Source: Paenibacillus wulumuqiensis (GTDB lineage: Bacteria > Bacillota > Bacilli > Paenibacillales > Paenibacillaceae). From it: a stretch of DNA of 64,000 nt. The notes below the pieces were generated by a model. That model was not told the DNA's origin. It made no database searches and saw only the letters and a list, made by a program, of their open reading frames with translations. The DNA lies in assembly GCF_000971965.1 (NCBI RefSeq), contig NZ_LAQP01000016.1, positions 1 through 64,000 of the forward strand. The letters are read 5' to 3'. A program made the translations under genes and the position numbers. Below, in pieces: positions 7,805-15,950 of the stretch. The stretch's first letter is position 1; every line of letters starts with the position of its first letter.

Positions 7805-10705
7805 CTATTCTGGCTCCTCCACCGATACATCCACCACACGCTGGGCCAGATCGACGTATTCGTTATCCAGCGATACTTTGACCCGGCCCTGTCTGCGCTT
7901 CTCGCGCCACTGTCGCAGGTCTTCCCCGGATTCCAGCCGCAGTTCGGCCAGCTCATGGGCACGGTCGAAAATATAATTGCTCGTATACAGCAGCGTATAG
8001 ATGCCCTGTCCCCCGAGTGCAATTGGCTCTTCGCGTTTCTGCCAGCGCTCTACGGTAAACTTCACATACAGCTGGTCCCCACGCCGCTCATCTGCCGGAA
8101 TCTCGGTAATCTCCCGCCGCTGTACAATCTGCCAGCCGGTAATGCGGCCGTAGTAATGGATTCCCGCCATGCCCAGCGCACCGAACTTGCGTCTGGACTG
8201 GTACATGGCGACGTATTCCAATTGGGTAATGACCTGGGCATTGGCAAAGTTCTTCAGAGGTACATGGTAGAATCCATGCTCCAGCGCCAGCTTTACCTGC
8301 TCCGGGCCGCGTACCGATCCGACGATCATGTTGTGGGTCTGCAGCTTGTTGACGTAATACTCTTCCGTACCGCGCGGCGTTGTAGATCGTTCGTACGCCT
8401 TTTCCGGGCTGTCCTGGATCAGTTCATGCAGGAACTCTTCCACCAGCGACGTCGCATTCGGCAGGAAAGGCAGCGCTCCTACATTAATTCGCCGGACACT
8501 TTTATAAAAGTGGTGCTGGCGGTACTGCTCCTCATTGCCATACGGGAAGAGCACATATGCGCCATACATGCTGCGTTCGTAACGAATGCGTGCGGAATGG
8601 ACAGCTTGGCCGACAGTCGCACCGGTCCCTGGCGGATTACCATCGGGCACATCTCTAGTGGTAAGGGCTTCAGCATCTGTATCTGCATTTATATCGGCAT
8701 CTATATTTGAATTCACCTCTGCACCCGCGTCCGCAACCTGCCCTGCGCTCCAATCCGTATCCGCATCTCCATGCTCCTCTACTCCATGCACAATCGCATC
8801 CCGGTAACGGTGCATCGTATTAATATCTTCCTCCTGCGGTCCCGGCAATCTATAGCTCGCCTGGTAGGCGCTGCCCGGCTCGGCAACATTGAGCCGGTAT
8901 TTGGCATCGAAAATAAAACTGTATTCCTGTGTCTTCCCGGCATCGATCTTCCGCAGGGACAGCACATTATCCGGCCGCTGCGGCAGAGTCGGCGATCCTT
9001 TGCGATCCGGTGCACTGTTATAATACAGCACAAAGGTCTCGCCATTACGCGGATTCACATATTCCATCCGCGAACGCTGCCCCCGGTCCAGTGTCACGAA
9101 CAGACCGGAATGGTTCATCCGAATGACATTCTGGCGAACCAGCTGGTACTTGCGGCCGAGCAGTTCGTTCAGCTTGAGGAAGCACCAGTATTCATACAGC
9201 TGCGAGATTTCTTTCATGGACAGGCGCAGCAGATCGCTCTGGATCGACAGTCCTTTGAGCAGGGTCAGATAATAACGGTACATCTCCCGGTAACCCGGCG
9301 CCATCTGCATGACCAGGCTGAGATTCATGCTGCGCATCGGGGACAGCTGCTGCAACCAGCCGGCAGACAGCATCCGCTCCATGCGCGAGATCATGCCATC
9401 CACCCGGCGGACAAACTGCTCATCATAGCTGCGGCTGCGGTAATTCTGCGGCCGATTCAGCTGTTCGTACTGGTCACGCAGACGATGCAGCTTGCCCAGA
9501 ATACGCTCCAGCATCCAGCGCAGCATCCGGTTCTCGGCGGTATCGTACGAGATATGCTTGACCGTATCGAGCAGACGGGTCGGCCGGTAGTCTTCGCCGC
9601 GAATATGCAGCGCTCCCCGACGGGATGGGTCCTGCTGGAAAAGGTCATCACCTGCTCCATCCCTCATCTCCCGCATGGGGTCCGGCATTGTACCGCGTCC
9701 ATCCTGCTCATGGCTCATTCGTTCGCTCCGTTCTGCGCTGGCCGTTCCATCCTCACCGCGCATGGAACGGCCAGTCTGTCCACTTGCTACAGAATCATTT
9801 GCAATATGCAGATCCCCCGGCAGATTTCGCCCGGCATGACCATCTTCCCTGGAGCCAGCAACACCATCTCCACTGGATAGAGAACCACGCTCCATCCACG
9901 AACGGCGCTGCAGCTTCTCCAGATGCTGCGGATGACGTGCCAGATAGCTGCTGTTACGCCGGCTCGCCCGTTTGACGAGGGCGGCATTACGCAGCTCCAG
10001 CTCCCGGTTCATCTGGTGATGCGGCTGGGCCGCGATCCGCTCCATCGCCCGCTCCATCTGTCCGAACAGATGCGAGATAATCGAGAAAAATTCACTCAGA
10101 CTCTGGTGCTCACTCTCCCGCAGCGAGACCGACTGGTACGTACGCTTGAGAAAGTCAAAGGACAGATTGTACACCTGCTCATTCACCTCGCGCAGCAGAG
10201 CGACATAGTCCTGCTTGTAATCCAGCTTGGACGGGAAAACCTCCAGCTCGATCGACAGCAGCCGCTGTCCATTCGCCCGCAGCTCCAGTTCCGTAAAGCC
10301 CACTTCATTGCGAAAGTTCAGCATCCCGGACAGCAGCCGCTTGCCCTTGGGCGTGACCGCTTCCCGCAGCTGCCGGTTATCATGGTAAAAGGTCACCGGC
10401 CACTCCACGCCATCTGCCCGCTCGAACACAAACTCATACTCCTGCTGCTCGTAAAAGCACGGCAGCACCGCCGCACCTGCCGTCCACGGCACCAGCTGCC
10501 CGTCCACCGGCGAAAAGACCTGCACCGACTGCACCTCAATCTCCGGCGACAGCGCTATACATTTCAGATGCGCATCTACCCACTCTCCGTCTTCCCGGTG
10601 CAGCTGCAGCGTCTCGACCGCCGGATGGTACGGCCTCCCCTGCATATAGATGCTCCCGATGCTCGTCTGGATCTCCAGCAGATTCACACTGTTATTCAGA
10701 TTCAT
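7805..10705 (-). CDS. McrC-like DUF2357 restriction nuclease subunit
   Basis: Nuclease partner of the AAA+ gene upstream, forming a type IV (McrBC-like) restriction system that should cut modified or otherwise marked foreign DNA. Protein of 966 aa. The DUF2357-type N-terminal half (about 1-260) is followed by a low-complexity Gly/Asp/Arg stretch (about 270-370), a helical region, and a PD-(D/E)XK core: PD at about 578-579 (QRPDNVLSLRK), then D600 and K602 in FIFDAKYRLN. The motif EEDINTMHRYRDAIV follows. An Asp/Ala-rich insert (about 645-690) precedes a C-terminal region with GAYVLFPYGNEEQY and GALPFLPNAT. The ATG at 10705 has AGGAGG five bases upstream; a GTG two codons earlier is less well placed. 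It lies 21 bp after the AAA+ gene, so one operon. Confidence 0.85.
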   Translation of the reverse strand: MNLNNSVNLLEIQTSIGSIYMQGRPYHPAVETLQLHREDGEWVDAHLKCIALSPEIEVQSVQVFSPVDGQLVPWTAGAAVLPCFYEQQEYEFVFERADGVEWPVTFYHDNRQLREAVTPKGKRLLSGMLNFRNEVGFTELELRANGQRLLSIELEVFPSKLDYKQDYVALLREVNEQVYNLSFDFLKRTYQSVSLRESEHQSLSEFFSIISHLFGQMERAMERIAAQPHHQMNRELELRNAALVKRASRRNSSYLARHPQHLEKLQRRSWMERGSLSSGDGVAGSREDGHAGRNLPGDLHIANDSVASGQTGRSMRGEDGTASAERSERMSHEQDGRGTMPDPMREMRDGAGDDLFQQDPSRRGALHIRGEDYRPTRLLDTVKHISYDTAENRMLRWMLERILGKLHRLRDQYEQLNRPQNYRSRSYDEQFVRRVDGMISRMERMLSAGWLQQLSPMRSMNLSLVMQMAPGYREMYRYYLTLLKGLSIQSDLLRLSMKEISQLYEYWCFLKLNELLGRKYQLVRQNVIRMNHSGLFVTLDRGQRSRMEYVNPRNGETFVLYYNSAPDRKGSPTLPQRPDNVLSLRKIDAGKTQEYSFIFDAKYRLNVAEPGSAYQASYRLPGPQEEDINTMHRYRDAIVHGVEEHGDADTDWSAGQVADAGAEVNSNIDADINADTDAEALTTRDVPDGNPPGTGATVGQAVHSARIRYERSMYGAYVLFPYGNEEQYRQHHFYKSVRRINVGALPFLPNATSLVEEFLHELIQDSPEKAYERSTTPRGTEEYYVNKLQTHNMIVGSVRGPEQVKLALEHGFYHVPLKNFANAQVITQLEYVAMYQSRRKFGALGMAGIHYYGRITGWQIVQRREITEIPADERRGDQLYVKFTVERWQKREEPIALGGQGIYTLLYTSNYIFDRAHELAELRLESGEDLRQWREKRRQGRVKVSLDNEYVDLAQRVVDVSVEEPE

Positions 10706-10726
10706 ACGCACCTCCTGCAGAGATCA

Positions 10727-13030
10727 TCAGGACACCCAGTAGGATGTGAACCCATCCTCATCCAGCCGCCGAATCATATACACCAGCTTGCGCGCACTCT
10801 CCGGATACCGTGCCTCCGGCGGTGTCCCACCCCGGCTCCACCGACTCCAGAAATCATCGTCGTCCTCCAGTGGCGAAGGAATGCGTACACTCCCCTTCAG
10901 GCAGAGCTTCAGCAGATTCACCAGCGCACGCCGCACGCCGGACTGACTGCCCTGAATGCGCGGCAGTATCTTCTGCAGCAGCTGCAGATCGAAGGCAGCG
11001 TCTTCGGTCATCAGGTCAAAGCGCTCGTTGTACACAAGGTAAAAGCACACCGCATCCCGAATCCGGAAGCCCACATGCGCATGAATATCCTCCAGAATCT
11101 CATTGACCGCCACCAGCCGCTCGGTCGTGCGAATGATCAGCTCCTGGTGATCCTGCAGCGCATCGATCAGCTGCAAATAGTCACTGCGCAGGAAAGACTG
11201 CTCCACCGGCACCACATCCACCAACTGCTGACTGTCCCCGGTGAGACTCGGCAGCTGCATGAGATCGATCGCGTTGAATTCAATCGTATTCGCCCGATCC
11301 AGCACCCGCTTGCTGAATGGGTAGGTCGTCTCGTCCATATTGACCGTCCCGACGATGTAGACATTCTCCGGGATGCCAAGATGGCCGTAGCGGGACTGGT
11401 CTTCTTCGTTGTCGAGCAGTTCATCCGGAAATACAGGTGCAGTGACGATCCGCTTTCGTCCAGTATGTGCAGTATCCTCTTGCTGCACGGTATCTACAGC
11501 ATCCTCCCATACTTGCGTCTCCAGAAGGCTCATCATATCGCTAAAATAATGTTCTACTCGCGCCAGATTCATCTCATCCAGACAGACAAAATAAGGCTTT
11601 CTCCGATTCTCCGGCTTAGACGCTTCCACAAATACATTCATTAGAGGCCCCGGCTTAAAGCTACCGGACAAGTCCCTATAGCCGATCAGGTCCGCCGGAT
11701 CACTCCAATCTGGACGTACCGGAATAAGATGAAATTGCTTGTTACTTACCGTCGCCCCTACCGCCTCAGCAAATAACCGCACAAGACGTGTCTTCCCTGT
11801 ACCTGATATTCCTGCCAAGATGACGAATGGACGACTTTTGAGAGAAAGATAGAAGTTATGCGTTAACTTTTCTGGGAAATAAAATCCTCGCTGCGAAATG
11901 TATTCTTGGATGTTATGCAGCGTCTCCTTGACCTCGATATCTCGGATAAACACCACCGATTCCGCTTCTTCCACATCTGGCGATTCAGTTACCACTTCTT
12001 CAAATTGATTCGCCCACTCACTGCTTGGAGCTGCCCCCATACGTTGTACGTAGGAGAGATATATTTCTACTGCATCCCATAGATCGTCTACCATTTGCTC
12101 ATTATTAGGCATATCATCAAGTTGGTAGTGAAAATATGCAATAGTTGATGCAGCATAGTCTTTAGCATAGCTACTTTCTCCTAAATAAATAGCATCATCA
12201 AGATTCATACGTGTACTAGGCATAGTCGCTCGCATCTCTTCTGCTCTCTGTTTAAAATGCGTATATGCTTTTTTAGTTCCTAATCGATTTTTCAAATCTG
12301 TAACACCATGAGCTAGTGCAAGATATACCGACTTCATATCCTCTGCAAATAAGTATGCAACATAAAATCCTTTTTGAGTCGTATCTGTTACTTGGCGATG
12401 TAATATTGCTATCCATGGAACATAAGCCCAGTTCCCTTGTCCCACTGATCCTTGGACATTGAAATAATTGTATATAAATTGCAATGAACGAATATGATCT
12501 GGAATCGTTTTTCGCACATATTTTCCTAGCAAATTATCTTTTAAAGGTTGCGTTTTTGCCTGTACATAATTAGTCATAACATGAATTAAATCATCTCTCA
12601 AAGAAAAGCTAGCGGGTGGCTGTGCATAGTATAGTTCAAGTTCGTCTGTAGTAAAATGGTATAATTCATCTAATGTCTGCTGATCCCACTGGTCGTATAG
12701 TTCCTGCTTAAATCCGATTGTATACTGGTCATTCGGCACTTCCAGAATAGCAGAGAGTGCTTTGATCGGCGTATTCATCACATACTGTACTCGATTCAAC
12801 TGTACATCTGCCCAACGAGAGGCCTTGACTTGGGAAGGCGGACCATCTACCTTGAGACTCTTGGATTCTCGTTCCTGGAAGCATTGGAGGAACCGTTCGC
12901 GAACACGTATCATGGATACCTGCTGCTGATCTGTTTCTTTCATCACGTCTAAGATCGAGAGAATAAGGACCATTTTGTATGATTTCTGTCTGTATGTGAA
13001 TATATTGATAAGCTCTGAGGGTAGTGGCAT
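10727..13030 (-). CDS. McrB-like AAA+ GTPase with N-terminal DUF3578 (MrcB) domain
   Basis: Motor and DNA-recognition subunit of the type IV system. The N-terminal part (about 195-275, GNWAYVPWIAILHRQVTD and GFYVAYLFAEDMKSVYLAL) fits the MrcB N-terminal/DUF3578 family thought to read the DNA mark. The McrB-type AAA+ domain follows: Walker A GISGTGKT (407-414), Walker B VCLDEMNLARVEHYFSDM, sensor GTVNMDETTYPFSKR and the DRANTIEF arginine region. Total 767 aa. Start ATG at 13030 has TAGGAG upstream. The stretch at about 12100-12680 is visibly more AT-rich than both flanks, suggesting a mosaic gene with an exchanged recognition region. Confidence 0.85.
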   Translation of the reverse strand: MPLPSELINIFTYRQKSYKMVLILSILDVMKETDQQQVSMIRVRERFLQCFQERESKSLKVDGPPSQVKASRWADVQLNRVQYVMNTPIKALSAILEVPNDQYTIGFKQELYDQWDQQTLDELYHFTTDELELYYAQPPASFSLRDDLIHVMTNYVQAKTQPLKDNLLGKYVRKTIPDHIRSLQFIYNYFNVQGSVGQGNWAYVPWIAILHRQVTDTTQKGFYVAYLFAEDMKSVYLALAHGVTDLKNRLGTKKAYTHFKQRAEEMRATMPSTRMNLDDAIYLGESSYAKDYAASTIAYFHYQLDDMPNNEQMVDDLWDAVEIYLSYVQRMGAAPSSEWANQFEEVVTESPDVEEAESVVFIRDIEVKETLHNIQEYISQRGFYFPEKLTHNFYLSLKSRPFVILAGISGTGKTRLVRLFAEAVGATVSNKQFHLIPVRPDWSDPADLIGYRDLSGSFKPGPLMNVFVEASKPENRRKPYFVCLDEMNLARVEHYFSDMMSLLETQVWEDAVDTVQQEDTAHTGRKRIVTAPVFPDELLDNEEDQSRYGHLGIPENVYIVGTVNMDETTYPFSKRVLDRANTIEFNAIDLMQLPSLTGDSQQLVDVVPVEQSFLRSDYLQLIDALQDHQELIIRTTERLVAVNEILEDIHAHVGFRIRDAVCFYLVYNERFDLMTEDAAFDLQLLQKILPRIQGSQSGVRRALVNLLKLCLKGSVRIPSPLEDDDDFWSRWSRGGTPPEARYPESARKLVYMIRRLDEDGFTSYWVS

Positions 13031-13088
13031 ATTTTTTCTCCTATATTTAATTTACGACCTATATACAAAGCACGTAATTACATGCTTA

Positions 13089-13117
13089 TTCGCAATTACG
13101 TGTCTATCTGATATAAT
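13089..13117 (+). promoter_or_regulatory. promoter for the holin-like toxin transcript
   Basis: TTCGCA (13089-13094), a 17-bp spacer, then a perfect TATAAT (13112-13117). A 9-bp inverted repeat, CACGTAATT at 13071-13079 and AATTACGTG at 13094-13102, overlaps the -35 region and could be an operator. Confidence 0.6.
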
Positions 13118-13145
13118 GCTAACGTACAACTCAATTTGTGGTGGG

Positions 13146-13181
13146 CATAGGCTATCCTCCAGAGGGAGGTGACTGCCTATG
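13146..13181 (+). promoter_or_regulatory. mRNA hairpin hiding the toxin ribosome site and start codon
   Basis: CATAGGC (13146-13152) pairs with GCCTATG (13175-13181, which contains the ATG). CCTCC (13156-13160) pairs with GGAGG (13165-13169, the Shine-Dalgarno). Only AGAG is left as the apical loop. In the folded mRNA both the ribosome site and the start codon are double-stranded, a device typical of type I toxin messages. Confidence 0.75.
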
Positions 13182-13262
13182 AACTTCTCCTTCTCCGATA
13201 TTATCATGTTTGCAACATTCATTGTTGCACTGCTAACGTATATCGAAAGAAAAAGAAAGTGA
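13179..13262 (+). CDS. 27-aa holin-like type I toxin
   Basis: Encodes MNFSFSDIIMFATFIVALLT followed by YIERKRK. One membrane helix ending FIVALLTYI and a basic tail are the pattern of the 'putative holin-like toxin' family (TxpA/BsrG-like type I toxins of Firmicutes), whose members depolarise or damage the membrane when an antisense RNA is missing. The ribosome site GGAGGTGA is excellent but sequestered (see hairpin). A strong promoter and a stem-loop terminator frame it as a self-contained unit. The antitoxin RNA is not identified; it could run antisense across the 3' end, because the terminator at 13259 has T-rich flanks on both strands. Confidence 0.7.
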   Translation: MNFSFSDIIMFATFIVALLTYIERKRK

Positions 13263-13294
13263 CCCGCCACAGGTTGCACAGCCTGGCGGGTCAC
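13259..13294 (+). terminator. terminator overlapping the toxin stop codon
   Basis: Perfect 11-bp stem GTGACCCGCCA / TGGCGGGTCAC with a 14-base loop. TTTCTC follows on the plus strand and TTTCTTTTTC on the minus strand, so it may stop transcripts from both directions. Confidence 0.75.
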
Positions 13295-13354
13295 TTTCTC
13301 TTATGTGAATCATAGCAATATGATGGAGGAATGACCACCATAAATGTTGTACGG

Positions 13355-13383
13355 GAAGCAGGTGGCTGCCTGCTTCTTTTTTG
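13355..13383 (+). terminator. second plus-strand terminator downstream of the toxin
   Basis: Stem GAAGCAGG (13355-13362) / CCTGCTTC (13369-13376) followed by seven T's. No gene lies between 13295 and 13355, so it ends either toxin read-through or a short untranslated RNA. The rest of 13384-13461 shows nothing. Confidence 0.65.
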
Positions 13384-13461
13384 TGGTTATATGATAGCAT
13401 ATTTGGGTTGTTAGCTCAAGAAGTTTAGCATTCAAAATTACTAGATCTGTATGCTACAGCT

Positions 13462-14070
13462 TTAAAATAACCTTTCTTTTCGAAGATGTTCTTCCCAGAT
13501 TATATACTGCAACAATGAAGAATCAAAAAACATACGATCCCCCATTTTTCGCTGCTGATACTTTTCCATGCGTTGCTGGATAAATTTACGCATATATATC
13601 ATTTTAATATGAAAACAATCTTCACGAGGATTTTTCCGTTGCCGAGATATCAAGAATTTAGCAACTTGATAATTATCAAATTCAATAATTGGATTGTGTT
13701 CAAGATCGTTATACTTATCTAATTCATCAGTAAATCCAAATCTACCAAACGATTTTCTTAGATTGTGAGGTTCAAATATAGAATCACTTCTAAATCCATT
13801 TCCTGTTTTCACTTCACAAATAACACCAATAATTTTCTTTCGATCTAATTTAATATTTGTTCGACGATCCATTAAGTTGAAGAAATTTTCGTCCCAATCA
13901 CTGGCCTGCCCACCAATATCCTCTTGTACATGTGGAAATCTAACTGCTAATAAATCAGAATCAGAAGTTTGCCTTTCACTATTGCGATGTAATACAAAGT
14001 TATTAACAATAAAGAATCCATTTAATCTTAAATACCAATAAGTTAATTCCTCACCGAAGTTAGCATTCAC
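13462..14070 (-). CDS. predicted PD-(D/E)XK nuclease-like protein, 202 aa
   Basis: Not a family I can name, but the N-terminal half has the layout of a restriction-endonuclease-like fold: conserved glutamates at E7/E8 (NFGEELTYWYLRLNGF), D39 in TSDSDLLAVRFP, and E86-x-K88 in GVICEVKTG. The C-terminal half is basic and helical. I choose GTG at 14070 because AAAGGAG lies eight bases upstream; an earlier GTG at 14091 abuts the previous stop and lacks a site. It starts 21 bases after the four-TM gene, hence co-transcribed with it. A nuclease tied to a membrane protein within a defence island suggests a two-gene immune module. Confidence 0.65.
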   Translation of the reverse strand: MNANFGEELTYWYLRLNGFFIVNNFVLHRNSERQTSDSDLLAVRFPHVQEDIGGQASDWDENFFNLMDRRTNIKLDRKKIIGVICEVKTGNGFRSDSIFEPHNLRKSFGRFGFTDELDKYNDLEHNPIIEFDNYQVAKFLISRQRKNPREDCFHIKMIYMRKFIQQRMEKYQQRKMGDRMFFDSSLLQYIIWEEHLRKERLF

Positions 14071-14091
14071 AGTAAATTCTCCTTTATTCAC

Positions 14092-14781
14092 TCATGGTAA
14101 CATCTTAATAATTTTAAGCATTTGAATTAGCTTTCTATATTTTCTAGCCTTGAATAAAAACAATGATTTATAAACGTAATTAAAATAGATGACGAACACC
14201 CATATACCTAAACCTAAAATGATAAAAGCAAGAACATTTGTAGTGCCCTCACTAATATTTTTCCCAATAAATTCTCCCCATACGGATAACAATATAGTTG
14301 AAATAATAAGAATAGGATTCCATAAAAGCTCGCTTTTTCGGTTGGATTTGCTTTCACAGTAATTAATAAGATCATCTATATTATCTTTAGTAAATCCTAA
14401 TTCAATGAATTTTTTATTAATATAATCTGCTCTAAAAGGAATAAGAAAATCATCCAAAAAATTAAAACATGTTATGTGCGATCTATAGGATCGATATACT
14501 TTTTTAGCGTAAGTATAGCTAAAAAAGTAATGTAAGCCCATCAATATAACTACAGCTACAGTTATTCCAAACATAGATAAATCGTAAAACAGTATATTTA
14601 CTTTGAAGATGTCTCGCATACTTGTAACAATAAGGAAAATCAAAGCTACGAATGCTATTAAAATAAGACAACCTCTAGCTTTACGATCAGGCATTATTTT
14701 ATAATCAGCCAAGTTTTTATCTAGGTATTCAACTAAAAATTCTACATTATCTAAAAATTCACGTGCCTGATGTCTAAGCAT
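14092..14781 (-). CDS. four-TM membrane protein, 229 aa
   Basis: Unrecognised. Two hydrophobic hairpins, about residues 38-58 with 68-90 and about 155-172 with 183-205, flank a soluble central part (IPFRADYINKKFIELGFTKD) and are followed by a basic C-terminal tail (FKARKYRKLIQMLKIIK). Start ATG at 14781 has AAGGTGA eight bases upstream. It directly precedes the nuclease-like gene, and about 30 bp separate it from the DUF5655 gene, so all three may be one transcript. Four-helix membrane proteins paired with an enzymatic protein are common in abortive-infection modules; that role here is inference. Confidence 0.65.
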   Translation of the reverse strand: MLRHQAREFLDNVEFLVEYLDKNLADYKIMPDRKARGCLILIAFVALIFLIVTSMRDIFKVNILFYDLSMFGITVAVVILMGLHYFFSYTYAKKVYRSYRSHITCFNFLDDFLIPFRADYINKKFIELGFTKDNIDDLINYCESKSNRKSELLWNPILIISTILLSVWGEFIGKNISEGTTNVLAFIILGLGIWVFVIYFNYVYKSLFLFKARKYRKLIQMLKIIKMLP

Positions 14782-14814
14782 TTATTAGTTCACCTTTCTA
14801 TATGAATGATATTA

Positions 14815-15723
14815 TTAATTCAATTCATAGCTCCGTTGTATCAATTCTTTAGCTCTTTCCAGTTGTTCTAAACTTCCGATCGTAACTTCCAGATCTCCAG
14901 TGCCATAATGTCCAATCTTACGAACATCTCTAGTAAACCCGGTTTCTAATTCAATTGAATCTGGATCAACTTTTAAATATAGGCTAATCTTTTTTGTTTG
15001 CGGATGAATTTCAACACAGGCAAAATTCTTAATTCTTTTAAAAGCCACGTAATACTTTAACGTATTAACCTGTACATCATCACCAAGCGCAACCATATAA
15101 GCTTTTAATTCTTCAAACCAATTCACCAGTTCAGGACTTGCCTGAGAGAGATACTCAGATACAGTTTTATATATCGATCTCGATTCTATATCTATAGGAT
15201 TCTCCATAGAAAAACTTGCTGTTGTTGCATTTACCAGATCTAGCAGCAACAATTCTTCCCCATACCGTTTATATGTATAGAGCTCAATATTACGATTAAT
15301 TTGCTGTACCGCATGTTCATCGTATTTAGTAAATCCACCTGCTACACACAGTAAACGCGGCGCACTCCAATCGATATCTTTGGATACTTCTACACCTAAC
15401 CGGTCCATAACGAGCAATTTGAATTCTGCCTGATGATTCATCAGCCAATCCAAATAGTACAGACCTTGGTTGATCACATTCTCATTGGTCGCTCGCTTAT
15501 ATTCAATAATGACAGGGGAATTGTTTTCATCAATGCCAAGTGTATCAATACGTCCCCCATGCCGCTTACCTGTAGAATATTCCGACGCCAAAAAACGTAT
15601 ACCGATCAAAACTTCCAAGTTACGTTCCATTAGGGTCTGTAATGACTTTTCTACTGCAACTGTATAGCCATGTAACTCTTCAACTCCATTATTAGTTAAT
15701 CGAAATAATTTTATATCTCCCAT
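14815..15723 (-). CDS. NucS-like PD-(D/E)XK / DUF5655 domain protein
   Basis: Protein of 302 aa. The N-terminal part (about 1-140) resembles the NucS/DUF91-type nuclease core: GGRIDTLGID with D60, VIIEYKRA with E74 and K76, and Q86 in INQGLYYLDWL. The C-terminal part (about 180-300) matches the DUF5655 type (NTLKYYVAFKRIKNFACVEI ... FTRDVRKIGHYGTGDLEV). Likely DNA-binding and possibly nucleolytic. Start ATG at 15723 follows AAAGGATAG. It is divergent from hsdM and heads the gene set running down to 13462. Confidence 0.75.
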   Translation of the reverse strand: MGDIKLFRLTNNGVEELHGYTVAVEKSLQTLMERNLEVLIGIRFLASEYSTGKRHGGRIDTLGIDENNSPVIIEYKRATNENVINQGLYYLDWLMNHQAEFKLLVMDRLGVEVSKDIDWSAPRLLCVAGGFTKYDEHAVQQINRNIELYTYKRYGEELLLLDLVNATTASFSMENPIDIESRSIYKTVSEYLSQASPELVNWFEELKAYMVALGDDVQVNTLKYYVAFKRIKNFACVEIHPQTKKISLYLKVDPDSIELETGFTRDVRKIGHYGTGDLEVTIGSLEQLERAKELIQRSYELN

Positions 15724-15844
15724 TATGTAATCTATCCTTTCAGATATAATTTCAGCTTTGACTTCATCACATTCAAATTCTAACCGTTAATAGTAATAGA
15801 TACTGAATCACAACTTATGATGTATCATTCTTTTGTCCTACTTA

Positions 15845-15872
15845 TTGTGATTTACATAACATCCCGTATAAT
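15845..15872 (+). promoter_or_regulatory. candidate promoter for the hsdMSR operon
   Basis: TTGTGA (15845-15850), a 16-bp spacer and TATAAT (15867-15872), about 80 bp upstream of hsdM in the divergent intergenic region. Confidence 0.55.
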
Positions 15873-15950
15873 GAATACTATCGGCAATTACAATTATACT
15901 ATTTAATGTAATTCCTGATTTTCATATCAATGTAAATTCTGGAGGCACAC

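Noticed and set aside
7473-7976. 167-codon plus-strand frame
   Set aside because: Runs through an intrinsic terminator into the antisense of the DUF2357 gene; serine/tyrosine-rich noise.
9923-11644. 573-codon plus-strand frame across the McrBC-like genes
   Set aside because: Runs antisense through two well-supported genes, rich in His, Gln and Arg, no domain.
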